Made by a program: the position numbers and the translations under genes | The notes under the pieces: generated by a model | What the model was told of the DNA's origin: nothing | The model's input: the letters and a program-made list of their open reading frames with translations, nothing else | Databases searched by the model: none | NCBI GenBank assembly: GCA_002480085.1 | Contig: DKPJ01000008.1 | Span: 1-64,000 of the forward strand | DNA: 64,000 bases | Reading direction: 5' to 3' | Source of the DNA: Enterobacteriaceae bacterium UBA7338 | GTDB lineage: Bacteria > Pseudomonadota > Gammaproteobacteria > Enterobacterales > Enterobacteriaceae | Shown here: positions 7,887 to 16,574 of the stretch, in pieces | Layout of the letters: the number at the start of each line of letters is the position of its first letter | How positions within the stretch are numbered: position 1 is the first letter of the stretch

Positions 7887-10800
7887 CTATCTTTTTTTAT
7901 CCAGCTGCAATATTTGCTGTTTTTTCAGCGAGGAAGTGCGATGGATTAAGAAATAGAGCGCCGGGATGACAAACATCGACAGCAGGGGCGCAGTGAGCAT
8001 TCCGCCTATCATTGGGGCGGCAATTCGCCGCATCACTTCTGCTCCGGTGCCATCGCCCCACATGATCGGCAGTAGCCCCGCCATGATGGTGGCAACGGTC
8101 ATCACCTTTGGCCGTACGCGCAGCACTGCCCCCTCGTGAATTGCCTGAATTAACAGGTGATTTTCGGCGCTCCCTGCATAGACGCCACGCCGGACCAGCG
8201 CCTGGTTAAGATAGAGCACCATGATGACGCCAAACTCGGCGGCCACCCCGGCGAGAGCAATAAACCCAACAGCCCCGGCCACCGACAGGTTATATCCCAA
8301 TAGCCAAAGCAGCCAGACGCCGCCAATTAGCGCAAACGGCAGCGTGCCCATAATCAGCAGCGCATCGGTCACCCGCTTAAAGGTCAGATAGAGCAGCACG
8401 AAAATAATCGCCAGCGTCACCGGCAGGACCATTTTTAACGTCGCCGTTGCCCGCTCAAGGTACTCAAACTGCCCGGACCAGGAGAGCGTTACCCCCTGCG
8501 GCAGCGAGACCTGCTCCGCTACCCGCTGCTGCATATCGGCTACCGCGGATTTCAGATCGCGCCCGCGCAGATCGACGTAAATCCAGTTCGACAGGCGCGC
8601 GTTTTCACTTTTCAGCATCGGGGGACCCTCGCTGACCACGATCTCCGCCAGCTCGCCCAGCGCCACCTGGCTACCGTTTTCGGTTACTACCGGCAGCATA
8701 CGCAGCTTGCTAACGCTGTCGCGCAGATCGCGCGGATAGCGAATATTGATCGGGTAGCGCTCGCGCCCGGCCAGCACTTCGCCGACGTTCTCCCCGCCTA
8801 CCAGCGTCGAGACCAGCGACTGTAGCTCCTTCACCGAGACGCCATAGCGCGCCGCCTGCTGACGATTGATTTTGATATCGATATAGCGCCCGCCCGCCAG
8901 CCGCTCCGCCAGCGCAGAGGTCACGCCGGGCACGCTTTTCACCACCTGCTCTATCTGCTGCGCCGCCCTCTCGATATCGGCAATTGAATTACCGTTCACC
9001 TTAATCCCCACCGGGCTTTTAATCCCAGTCGCCAGCATATCCAGCCGGTTGCGGATCGGCGGCACCCAGACGTTAGCAATCCCCGGCACGCTGACGGTCC
9101 TGTCCAGCTCCTCCACCAGCTTTGCCGGAGTCATGCCCGCCCGCCACCGATCGCGCGGCTTAAAGCGGATAGTGGTTTCGATCATGGTGAGCGGCGCGGG
9201 ATCGGTGGCCGTCTCCGCCCTCCCCGCTTTGCCCATCACGCTCGCTACCTCCGGCACGCTTTTAATCAGCCGATCGGTCTGCTGAAGCAGCCTCGCCGCC
9301 TCGCGGGCCGAGATGCCCGGCAGCGTAGAGGGCATATAGAGCAGATCGCCCTCGTCCATCGGCGGCATAAATTCGCTGCCGAGGCGGCTGAGCGGCCAGA
9401 GCGTCGCCAGCAGCAGCAGAAAGGCCAGCGCCAGGGTCATTTTTGGCCACGCCAGCACCCTGTCCAGCAGCGGCGCGTAGGCGCGGGTTAGCCAGCGGTT
9501 GAGCGGATTGGCCTGCTCGTCGGGAATACGCCCGCGAATAAACAGCCCCATCAGCACCGGCACCAGGGTGATCCCCAGCCCCGCCGCAACCGCCATCGAC
9601 CAGGTTTTGGTGAAGGCGAGCGGAGAGAACATCCGCCCCTCCTGCGCCTCAAGCGAGAAGACCGGAATAAACGACAGGGTGATGATCAGCAGGCTACAGA
9701 AGAGCGCCGGACCCACCTCCACCGCCGCCTGCTCGGCGATCCGCCAGTACTCTGTCCCTGCGGGCTGACGCCCTGGATGCTCGTGCCGCCACTGCTCGAG
9801 CACCTTGTGCATGTTCTCGATCATCACGATGGCGGCGTCAACCATCGCGCCGATGGCGATGGCGATGCCGCCCAGCGACATGATGTTGGCGTTGATCCCC
9901 TGGTAGTGCATGATGATAAACGCCCCGAGAATGCCCAGCGGCAGCGAGACAATGGCTACCAGCGCCGATCGAAAATGGAACAGGAACAGGGTGCAGATCA
10001 GCGCGACAACAATAAACTCCTCCACCAGCTTATGGCTAAGGGTCTCTACCGCATGCTCAATCAGCGCCGAGCGGTCATAGACTGGCACAATCTCCACCCC
10101 CGCTGGCAGGTTACGCTGGAGATCGCGCAGCTTCTCCTTCACCGCGTGCAGGGTCTCCAGCGCGTTTTTGCCGTAGCGCATCACGATAATGCCCCCCGCC
10201 ACCTCGCCTTCGCCATTATACTCCGCGACGCCGCGACGGATCTCCGGCCCGTTGCGGAGGGTGGCGACGTCCCCCAGCAGCACCGGCACGCCGCCGCGGC
10301 TGTCGATAACGATCTGGCGAAACTCAGCCAGGCTATGAAGATAGCCGGTGGTACGTACCATATACTCGGCTTCGCCCATCTCCAGCAGCGCGCCGCCGCT
10401 CTCCTGGTTCGCCGCCTGGATCGCATCAATCATCTGCTGGTGGGTGATATTCAGGGCACGCATCCGCGCCGGATCGGGAATGATTTGATACTGGCGCACC
10501 ATGCCGCCGACGCTGGCCACCTCCGCCACGTTGGGCACGGTTTTCAGCTCAAACTTCAGCGTCCAGTCCTGTAAGGCCCGCAGATCGGCAAGGCTGTGTT
10601 TACCGCTGCGATCGACCAGAGCATATTCGTAGATCCAACCGACGCCGGTAGCATCCGGACCCAGCCCAACGTTAACCCCGGCAGGCAACTGCCCCTGGAT
10701 CTGGCTCAAATACTCCAGCACCCGGGAGCGCGCCCAGTAGAGATCGGTCCCGTCCTCAAACAGGATGTAGACATAGGCATCGCCGAACATCGAGAAGCCG

Positions 10801-11048
10801 CGCACCGTTTTCGCTCCCGGCACCGAGAGCATGGTCGTAGTGAGCGGATAGGTCACCTGATCTTCAATAATCTGCGGCGCTTTGCCCGGATAGCTGGCGC
10901 GTACGATGACCTGCACGTCAGAGAGATCGGGCAGCGCATCCAGCGGCGCGCGCTGAATCGACCAGAGTCCCCAGACCGCGATAACTGCGGCGGCAAGCAG
11001 GATCAGCAGACGGTTGCGCAGCGACGCGCGAATGACGGCGGCGATCAT
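7887..11048 (-). CDS. CusA-like heavy-metal RND efflux pump (Cu+/Ag+)
   Basis: Inner-membrane proton-driven pump of 1053 residues, of the heavy-metal-efflux RND class, close to E. coli CusA over its whole length. It has the class signature (DALPDLSDVQVI, VTYPLTTTMLSVPGAKTVRG, GIAIAIGAMVDAAIVMIEN). The three CusA methionines that bind Cu(I)/Ag(I) in the periplasmic cleft (E. coli Met573, Met623, Met672) have counterparts in LLYMPSTL, LTMIETTI and LDMLATGI, which argues for monovalent copper or silver rather than zinc or cobalt. The start ATG overlaps the stop of the adaptor gene (ATGA, 11045-11048). It differs enough from E. coli CusA that it may be a parallel lineage rather than the cus locus itself. 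Confidence 0.92.
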   Translation of the reverse strand: MIAAVIRASLRNRLLILLAAAVIAVWGLWSIQRAPLDALPDLSDVQVIVRASYPGKAPQIIEDQVTYPLTTTMLSVPGAKTVRGFSMFGDAYVYILFEDGTDLYWARSRVLEYLSQIQGQLPAGVNVGLGPDATGVGWIYEYALVDRSGKHSLADLRALQDWTLKFELKTVPNVAEVASVGGMVRQYQIIPDPARMRALNITHQQMIDAIQAANQESGGALLEMGEAEYMVRTTGYLHSLAEFRQIVIDSRGGVPVLLGDVATLRNGPEIRRGVAEYNGEGEVAGGIIVMRYGKNALETLHAVKEKLRDLQRNLPAGVEIVPVYDRSALIEHAVETLSHKLVEEFIVVALICTLFLFHFRSALVAIVSLPLGILGAFIIMHYQGINANIMSLGGIAIAIGAMVDAAIVMIENMHKVLEQWRHEHPGRQPAGTEYWRIAEQAAVEVGPALFCSLLIITLSFIPVFSLEAQEGRMFSPLAFTKTWSMAVAAGLGITLVPVLMGLFIRGRIPDEQANPLNRWLTRAYAPLLDRVLAWPKMTLALAFLLLLATLWPLSRLGSEFMPPMDEGDLLYMPSTLPGISAREAARLLQQTDRLIKSVPEVASVMGKAGRAETATDPAPLTMIETTIRFKPRDRWRAGMTPAKLVEELDRTVSVPGIANVWVPPIRNRLDMLATGIKSPVGIKVNGNSIADIERAAQQIEQVVKSVPGVTSALAERLAGGRYIDIKINRQQAARYGVSVKELQSLVSTLVGGENVGEVLAGRERYPINIRYPRDLRDSVSKLRMLPVVTENGSQVALGELAEIVVSEGPPMLKSENARLSNWIYVDLRGRDLKSAVADMQQRVAEQVSLPQGVTLSWSGQFEYLERATATLKMVLPVTLAIIFVLLYLTFKRVTDALLIMGTLPFALIGGVWLLWLLGYNLSVAGAVGFIALAGVAAEFGVIMVLYLNQALVRRGVYAGSAENHLLIQAIHEGAVLRVRPKVMTVATIMAGLLPIMWGDGTGAEVMRRIAAPMIGGMLTAPLLSMFVIPALYFLIHRTSSLKKQQILQLDKKR

Positions 11049-12325
11049 GGCATCACCTCCCCGCCGTGCATGGCGTGGTTATGGTCATGCTGATGCTCCA
11101 TCGCCGGGGCGGCAACCGGCGGTGCTTCCACCGTGGACGGCGGCAGGGCGCTGCGCAGGCTGGCTTCGGAATCAATCAGGAACTGGCCGGAGGTCACTAC
11201 GCTGTCGCCTGCCTTTACGCCGCTGAGGATCGGCGTCCAGCCCCCGGAGGCGATCCCGGTTGTGACGTTGACCGCCCTGAAGTGGCCCTCTCCGGTTGCC
11301 AGCAGCACACGGGTCTGAGTACCGGTATCAATCACCGCCTCCTCCGGGACCGCCAGCACCGGCGGACGGGCGGCGCTCTCCGGCAGGGTTACCGTCAGGA
11401 ACATGCCGGGCTTCAGCCTCTGCTGCGGGTTATCCAGTACGATGCGCGCCTTCAGGGTGCGGGTGGTGGTCTCCAACTGTGGCAGCAGCTCGCTCACCCG
11501 GCCATGAAACGCCTCGCCGGGGAAACTTTCGGCGGTGGCGATAACCTCGCTGCCCACGTTCAGGGTCTGCATCTCTCCTGGCGCGTAGTCCACCACCAGC
11601 CAGACCGGATCGAGGCTTGCCAGCTCAAACAGCGGCTGCGTCGCCTCTACCCGCGCCCCCTCGCGTACATCAAGCTTCACCACGTAGCCACCGCGTCCCG
11701 CGCGCAGGGTCAGGCGCGTCTGCGGTTTGCCGCTGCGCTCCAGCTCGCGCACGATGGCATCGGGCATAAACTGCAGGGCCAGGCGCGCTCGGGCGGCCTG
11801 GGTCAGGGCGGCATCCCCCAGCTGGCGCACGGCCAGATACTCCTGCTGCGCTGCGGTCCACTCTGGGATCCAGAGACGGGCCAGCGGCTCACCCGCTTTC
11901 ACCCACTGCTGAGGCGCGCGTACGTAGAGGGACTCAACCACCCCCGAGGCAGGCGCGGGGACAATCTGAATGCTGCGCTCGTCGGTGGTGACTGTGGCAT
12001 ACGCAGAGAACGCCGGAGCAAGGGAGCGCATCTGTGCCTGGGCGGTGGTCATGCCGAGGTTTTGCTGCTGTCGGGCGCTGACTGCAACGCCGGTCTCCTC
12101 CGGTGCGTCATCGGCGTAGCGCGGCATCAGATCCATATCCATAAACGGAGACTTACCCGGCTTATCGAAACGCTGCTCAGGCACCATGGGATCGTACCAG
12201 TAGAGCACCTTGCGGGTGGGCTGCTCCGCCGCCACTACCGGAGCCTGCTCGTGATGACCGGCAAGATAGCCCGCCCCGGCGGCCAGCGTGGCGACAAGGG
12301 CTAACAAAATCACTAATTTTTTCAT
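11045..12325 (-). CDS. CusB-like periplasmic adaptor with His/Met-rich tail
   Basis: Membrane-fusion protein of 426 residues joining the pump to the outer-membrane channel. An N-terminal signal or anchor segment (KKLVILLALVATLAAGAGYLAG) is followed by the heavy-metal-binding segment YWYDPMVPEQRFDKPGKSPF and MDMDL, which contains the methionines used by CusB to take copper. Then come lipoyl-like, alpha-hairpin and beta-barrel parts. The C terminus ends in MEHQHDHNHAMHGG, a His/Met-rich tail that could bind copper; E. coli CusB lacks such a tail. Start ATG 12325 overlaps the stop of the channel gene (ATGA), so translation is probably coupled. No CusF-like gene is present. Confidence 0.91.
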   Translation of the reverse strand: MKKLVILLALVATLAAGAGYLAGHHEQAPVVAAEQPTRKVLYWYDPMVPEQRFDKPGKSPFMDMDLMPRYADDAPEETGVAVSARQQQNLGMTTAQAQMRSLAPAFSAYATVTTDERSIQIVPAPASGVVESLYVRAPQQWVKAGEPLARLWIPEWTAAQQEYLAVRQLGDAALTQAARARLALQFMPDAIVRELERSGKPQTRLTLRAGRGGYVVKLDVREGARVEATQPLFELASLDPVWLVVDYAPGEMQTLNVGSEVIATAESFPGEAFHGRVSELLPQLETTTRTLKARIVLDNPQQRLKPGMFLTVTLPESAARPPVLAVPEEAVIDTGTQTRVLLATGEGHFRAVNVTTGIASGGWTPILSGVKAGDSVVTSGQFLIDSEASLRSALPPSTVEAPPVAAPAMEHQHDHNHAMHGGEVMP

Positions 12326-13575
12326 TGCACCTGCTCCTCGGGGATCAGCCAGTGGATCGCGGCCCACATCCGGGCCATCTCTTTTTCCGCCTGGGTGGCG
12401 GCCAGCTCGCTATCCAGCACGCTACGCCGGGCCTCCAGCAGCGCCGTGAGATCGGACTGTCCGGCGCGATACTGCGCTGCCAGCAGCGTCAGACGCTGCC
12501 TGAGCAGGGGCAGCACCTCTTGCAGCTGACGCGACCAGCGGATCTGCGCCGCACGATAGTCGGCCACCAGAGTGCGCACCTGGGCGACATGCTGGCGTTC
12601 GGTCAGCGCAAGACGATCGTTGGCCTGCATCGTACGAGAGAGATCGGCTGCGTGATCTTTATCCTGCCGTTGCGACTGAAACAGCGGCAGATCGACGGTA
12701 AACATCACCCCGGCGAGGTCGTCATTGCCTTCAGAGCGGCGTCCGTAGTAGACCTCCACCTCGACGTCCGGAATGGCCGCAATAGCGGATTCAGCGGAGC
12801 GGGCCTTCGCGGTATTGGCCTCCCGCGTGGCGGCCAATACTTCCGGATGCAGGGTGACACCCTCCTCCAGCGCACTCTCCTCTGCCGGAAGACGCTGGTA
12901 GAGGGGCATCTTCCCGACAGCGGCAGTGATCGTCTCCCCGGTAAGTTCGTACAGGCGGGTTTGCGCGATCTGCACGTCGCGTTCGGCAAGAGTGACGTTG
13001 TCCCGCATCGCGCTTTCGGTGATGCGTAGCGCCAGCACGCTCTCCGGTGCGGCGCTGCCCGCGCCAACGCTGGCTTTTTGCACGCTCTGCTGGCGGCGGG
13101 TTTCGGCCAGCAATCGCCGGGCCGCCTCCAGGCTGCGGGATGAAATCGCCAGATCCAGCCACGCCTGAGCGGTATCCCGCTGCAGAGCGGCGCGGATCGC
13201 CTGGCCCTTTGCGTTGACGCTTTGCGACTCGGCCAGCAGGGTTTGCGCTTTCCGCTCGCGCTTATCCGCGCTGACGTACTGCTGCATGACGCCGACGCGC
13301 TGCATGGTCATCCCCTCTCGGGTAAAGCGGCGATCGTTGCTGCCCTGCACCGGCAGGTTTTCAAGACCAAACTTCAGCTTTGGATCGGGCAGCTGGCGGG
13401 CCGATTCCGCCATGGCGTTAAGGGCCTGCGCCTCGTTACGGCTGGCGGAAAGCTCGGCGGAGTAGCGCTGGGCGGCAGCAAGGGTTTGCGTGAGGGTATA
13501 GGGCGCCGCCTGCGCGACGGAGACGAACAGCATAAACAGCACGCCAGAGAGCGTACTGGATGTAAAAGAGAACAT
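12322..13575 (-). CDS. TolC-family outer-membrane channel of the metal efflux operon
   Basis: Outer-membrane efflux protein of 417 residues with two OEP repeats rich in Ala/Gln/Arg helices (for example LAAAQRYSAELSASRNEAQAL and the matching C-terminal half). The signal peptide ends near VAQA before APYTL, and there is no lipobox cysteine, unlike lipoprotein CusC. At this length it is nearer to CzcC-type channels. It completes a tripartite pump with the two downstream genes and is their upstream partner on the minus strand. Confidence 0.88.
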   Translation of the reverse strand: MFSFTSSTLSGVLFMLFVSVAQAAPYTLTQTLAAAQRYSAELSASRNEAQALNAMAESARQLPDPKLKFGLENLPVQGSNDRRFTREGMTMQRVGVMQQYVSADKRERKAQTLLAESQSVNAKGQAIRAALQRDTAQAWLDLAISSRSLEAARRLLAETRRQQSVQKASVGAGSAAPESVLALRITESAMRDNVTLAERDVQIAQTRLYELTGETITAAVGKMPLYQRLPAEESALEEGVTLHPEVLAATREANTAKARSAESAIAAIPDVEVEVYYGRRSEGNDDLAGVMFTVDLPLFQSQRQDKDHAADLSRTMQANDRLALTERQHVAQVRTLVADYRAAQIRWSRQLQEVLPLLRQRLTLLAAQYRAGQSDLTALLEARRSVLDSELAATQAEKEMARMWAAIHWLIPEEQVQ

Positions 13576-13628
13576 AGTAGAACCTCTGTTAATCGTAAAT
13601 TGGGTAAATTCAACGAATTAACAGGTAT

Positions 13629-14042
13629 CTACTCCCGGAACCGGCAAAAACGGATCGTTGCCGGCGGTCCTGCTGCGGGTGGGGTGAGCGACCATTCGGT
13701 GGGAGGCAAATCAACACAGGCGGGCAGATTGATGGCAAGGGTGATATCCACCGGCAAGGCCGCCAGCGATCCGTGCCCGGACTCTTTCTGCATCGCATCC
13801 GGCACGCAGTGCTTATCGCACAGAGGAGCCTGGAGCGCCTGGGCCGCCGAGGCCTCCGGCGTCTGCATATGGCCCACATGCTGGAGCATGGCGCTTTCAC
13901 CCTGCATATCCAGCGTGCAGTCGTGGGAAGCGATCGCCACCTGGCTCTGGAACAGCAGCCAGCCGAACGCCATCAACAGCATCAGAAGATGCCGTTTTAG
14001 AAAGCGTAGCCGCCGAAGCCAGGGTGCGTGCATAAAGACCAC
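13629..14042 (-). CDS. Small secreted His/Met/Cys-containing protein heading the efflux operon
   Basis: A 137-residue protein I cannot assign to a named family. The first ~39 residues are basic then hydrophobic (LLMLLMAFGWLLF...AIAS), a probable signal peptide. The mature part has five cysteines across the gene (42, 75, 79, 109, 133) and several His and Met residues (DCTLDMQ, LQHVGHMQ, CDKHCVPDAMQ), which suggests metal binding in the periplasm. It lies 53 bases upstream of the channel gene on the same strand, so it is probably the first gene of the copper/silver operon. It could act as a periplasmic metal carrier in place of the missing CusF; that is inference. The start may instead be the ATG three codons further in. 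Confidence 0.65.
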   Translation of the reverse strand: MVFMHAPWLRRLRFLKRHLLMLLMAFGWLLFQSQVAIASHDCTLDMQGESAMLQHVGHMQTPEASAAQALQAPLCDKHCVPDAMQKESGHGSLAALPVDITLAINLPACVDLPPTEWSLTPPAAGPPATIRFCRFRE

Positions 14043-14182
14043 ATAAAGAGGGTGAGATTGCCGAGTATACGCAGCGATTAATTAATACTTAAAGACTTTT
14101 TTAAGCAATTTCACTAAGCCATATGCAGAAGTTCTACCTGGGTAACCAATTCACCAGATAATCGCCTCTACTTAGCAATTTA

Positions 14183-14196
14183 TTGATTTTAGTCAG
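14183..14196 (+). promoter_or_regulatory. Possible FNR site upstream of dcuC
   Basis: TTGAT-TTTA-GTCAG matches 8 of 10 bases of the FNR consensus TTGAT-N4-ATCAA. E. coli dcuC is known to be FNR-activated. The site is about 55 bases before the start codon, a plausible activation distance. No strong -10 was identified. Confidence 0.35.
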
Positions 14197-14250
14197 CTAC
14201 CGGTTCGCTGCTGTTGGGCACATTGCATGCCTTAATGATGAGAGGGAACC

Positions 14251-15624
14251 ATGTTGACCTTTATTGAACTCCTGATGGGCGTGGTGGTGATCGTTGGCGT
14301 TGCGCGCTACATCATCAAAGGCTACTCCGCGACCGGCGTACTCTTTGTCGGCGGCCTGGTGCTGCTGATTGCCAGCGCGCTGATGGGCCATACAATCCTG
14401 CCGTCAAGCGCCACCAGCACCGGCTACAGCGCCACCGATATTGTTGAATATATCAAGATCCTGCTGATGAGCCGCGGCGGCGATCTCGGCATGATGATCA
14501 TGATGCTGTGCGGGTTTGCCGCCTATATGACCCATATCGGGGCCAACGATATGGTGGTCAAGCTGGCCTCTAAGCCGCTGCGCTATATCAATTCGCCCTA
14601 CGTACTGATGATCGCCGCCTACTTCGTAGCCTGCCTGATGTCGCTGGCGGTCTCCTCGGCCACCGGGCTTGGCGTGCTGCTAATGGCAACCCTCTTCCCG
14701 GTGATGGTCAACGTCGGCATCAGCCGTGGCGCGGCGGCGGCCATCTGCGCTTCACCGGCGGCGATTATCCTCTCCCCCACCTCCGGGGACGTGGTGCTGG
14801 CGGCCAAGGCCGCAGAGATGCCGCTGATCGACTTCGCTTTTAAAACCACCCTACCTATCTCCATCGCTGCAATTATCGCGATGGCGATTGCTCACTTCTT
14901 CTGGCAGCGCTGGCTGGACAGAAAAGAGAGTATCTCTACGGAGATGCTGGACGTGAGCGATATTACCACCAGCGCACCGTCGTTTTATGCCATCCTGCCC
15001 TTTACGCCCATCGTCGGCGTGCTGATCTTTGACGGCAAGTGGGGTCCGGAGCTGCATATCATCACCATCCTGGTGATCTGCATGCTGCTGGCGGCGGTGC
15101 TGGAGTTTATGCGTGGCTTCAATACGCAGCGGGTCTTCTCCGGACTGGAGGTGGCGTATCGTGGTATGGCGGACGCCTTTGCCGGGGTTGTGATCCTGCT
15201 GGTCGCCGCAGGCGTCTTTGCCCAGGGGCTGAGCACCATCGGCTTTATCGAAAGCCTGATCTCCATCGCCACCTCCTTCGGTTCGGCAAGCATTATTCTG
15301 ATGCTGGTACTGGTGACGCTGACCATGCTGGCGGCGATGACCACCGGCTCGGGCAACGCGCCGTTCTATGCCTTTGTGGAGATGATCCCGAAGTTGGCCA
15401 ACGAGGCGGGCATCAATCCGGCCTACCTGTCGATTCCTATGCTACAGGCTTCAAACCTCGGGCGAACCATCTCCCCGGTCTCCGGCGTGGTTGTCGCCGT
15501 TGCCGGGATGGCGAAGATATCTCCCTTTGACGTGGTTAAGCGCACCTCGGTACCGGTTCTGGTGGGGTTAATCGTCGTGATTGTCGCCACGGAGATACTG
15601 GTTCCCGGCACGGCCCTGCCCTAA
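14251..15624 (+). CDS. dcuC: Anaerobic C4-dicarboxylate transporter DcuC
   Basis: Inner-membrane carrier of 457 residues (E. coli 461) with about twelve hydrophobic spans. It is the DcuC family's succinate efflux carrier, which also exchanges fumarate, during anaerobic fumarate respiration and fermentation. The conserved stretches ISRGAAAAICASPAAIILSP and TTGSGNAPFYAFVEMIPKLA are recognisable. GAGGGAA precedes ATG 14251. A strong terminator follows. It is divergent from the metal efflux operon. Confidence 0.96.
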   Translation: MLTFIELLMGVVVIVGVARYIIKGYSATGVLFVGGLVLLIASALMGHTILPSSATSTGYSATDIVEYIKILLMSRGGDLGMMIMMLCGFAAYMTHIGANDMVVKLASKPLRYINSPYVLMIAAYFVACLMSLAVSSATGLGVLLMATLFPVMVNVGISRGAAAAICASPAAIILSPTSGDVVLAAKAAEMPLIDFAFKTTLPISIAAIIAMAIAHFFWQRWLDRKESISTEMLDVSDITTSAPSFYAILPFTPIVGVLIFDGKWGPELHIITILVICMLLAAVLEFMRGFNTQRVFSGLEVAYRGMADAFAGVVILLVAAGVFAQGLSTIGFIESLISIATSFGSASIILMLVLVTLTMLAAMTTGSGNAPFYAFVEMIPKLANEAGINPAYLSIPMLQASNLGRTISPVSGVVVAVAGMAKISPFDVVKRTSVPVLVGLIVVIVATEILVPGTALP

Positions 15625-15630
15625 GCACCA

Positions 15631-15661
15631 CACGAAAAAGCGCCTGTCCGGCGCTTTTTTT
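15631..15661 (+). terminator. Terminator after dcuC
   Basis: AAAAAGCGCC / GGCGCTTTTTT with a five-base loop and T-run. Confidence 0.9.
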
Positions 15662-15712
15662 ATGCTTTAATAACTTTCTGGAACTATTTAAATATATTCA
15701 TCAGGAATTGAA

Positions 15713-16522
15713 ATGTTCAGAAAGGAGTTCGTAACCCTGATCGCCGCAGCTATGGCCATGCTCTGGGCCGCCGCCGCGTCTGCTGCCCCGCTGAACGCCA
15801 CCCAGTACGGTGATTTTGACCGCTATGTGCTGGCGCTCTCGTGGCAGACCGGGTTCTGCCAGAGCCAGCACGATCGCCGTCAGAGCGAGCCGGACGAGTG
15901 TCGCCTGCAAAAAGAGAGCGATAACAAAGACGACTTTCTGACCGTGCACGGCCTGTGGCCCGGCCTGCCTAAGTCTATCGCCGCACGCGGCGTAGACGAC
16001 CGCCGCTGGATGCGCTACGGCTGCGCCACCCGACCCATTCCCAATATGCCCGAGGCGCGCGTTGGCCAGAAGTGCGCCAGCGCAGAAACCGGGCTGTCGC
16101 TGGAGAGTGCGGCAAAGCTTAACAGCGTGATGCCGGGAGCCGGGGCCAACTCCTGCCTCGAGCGCTACGAGTATGCCAAGCACGGGGTCTGCTTTGGCTT
16201 CGATCCGGATGCCTACTTTGGCGTGATGGTGCGTATGGCCAGCGAGATCAAGCAGAGCACCCTCGGTAAGTTTATTGCTGCCAACTATGGCGAGCGCGTC
16301 AGCCGCAGCGATTTTGACGCCGCCTTCGCCCGGACATATGGCGTTGCCAACGTGAAGGCCGTAAAGCTGACCTGTAACGGCAACCCAGCCTACCTGACAG
16401 AAGTGCAGATCACCCTCAAGGCGAGCACAATTAACGCGCCGCTCTCCGCCACCTCGTTTATTGCCCAGCCGCACCCTGGCAACTGTGGCAAAGAGTTTAT
16501 TCTCGATGAGGTTGGGTACTAG
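15713..16522 (+). CDS. rna: Ribonuclease I, T2 family, periplasmic
   Basis: Broad-specificity RNase of the T2 family, 269 residues (E. coli 268). The signal peptide ends around ASA before APLNATQYG. Active-site box I is HGLWP (His79), and box II is EYAKHGVC (Glu153, Lys156, His157). Many cysteines (49, 63, 104, 121, 148, 160 and later ones) indicate a disulfide-stabilised periplasmic protein. ATG 15713 follows AGGA. It sits next to dcuC; the rnk gene that neighbours it in E. coli is missing. Confidence 0.96.
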   Translation: MFRKEFVTLIAAAMAMLWAAAASAAPLNATQYGDFDRYVLALSWQTGFCQSQHDRRQSEPDECRLQKESDNKDDFLTVHGLWPGLPKSIAARGVDDRRWMRYGCATRPIPNMPEARVGQKCASAETGLSLESAAKLNSVMPGAGANSCLERYEYAKHGVCFGFDPDAYFGVMVRMASEIKQSTLGKFIAANYGERVSRSDFDAAFARTYGVANVKAVKLTCNGNPAYLTEVQITLKASTINAPLSATSFIAQPHPGNCGKEFILDEVGY

Positions 16523-16529
16523 CGAAGAG

Positions 16530-16562
16530 AGGCTACCCTCTGCGGGTTAAGCAGCGGGTAGC
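16530..16562. terminator. Hairpin between convergent rna and hydrolase genes
   Basis: GGCTACCC (16530-16537) pairs with GGGTAGCC (16555-16562) around a 17-base spacer. No T-run on either side. A possible weak bidirectional terminator. Confidence 0.4.
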
Positions 16563-16574
16563 CCACGTGAGCTA

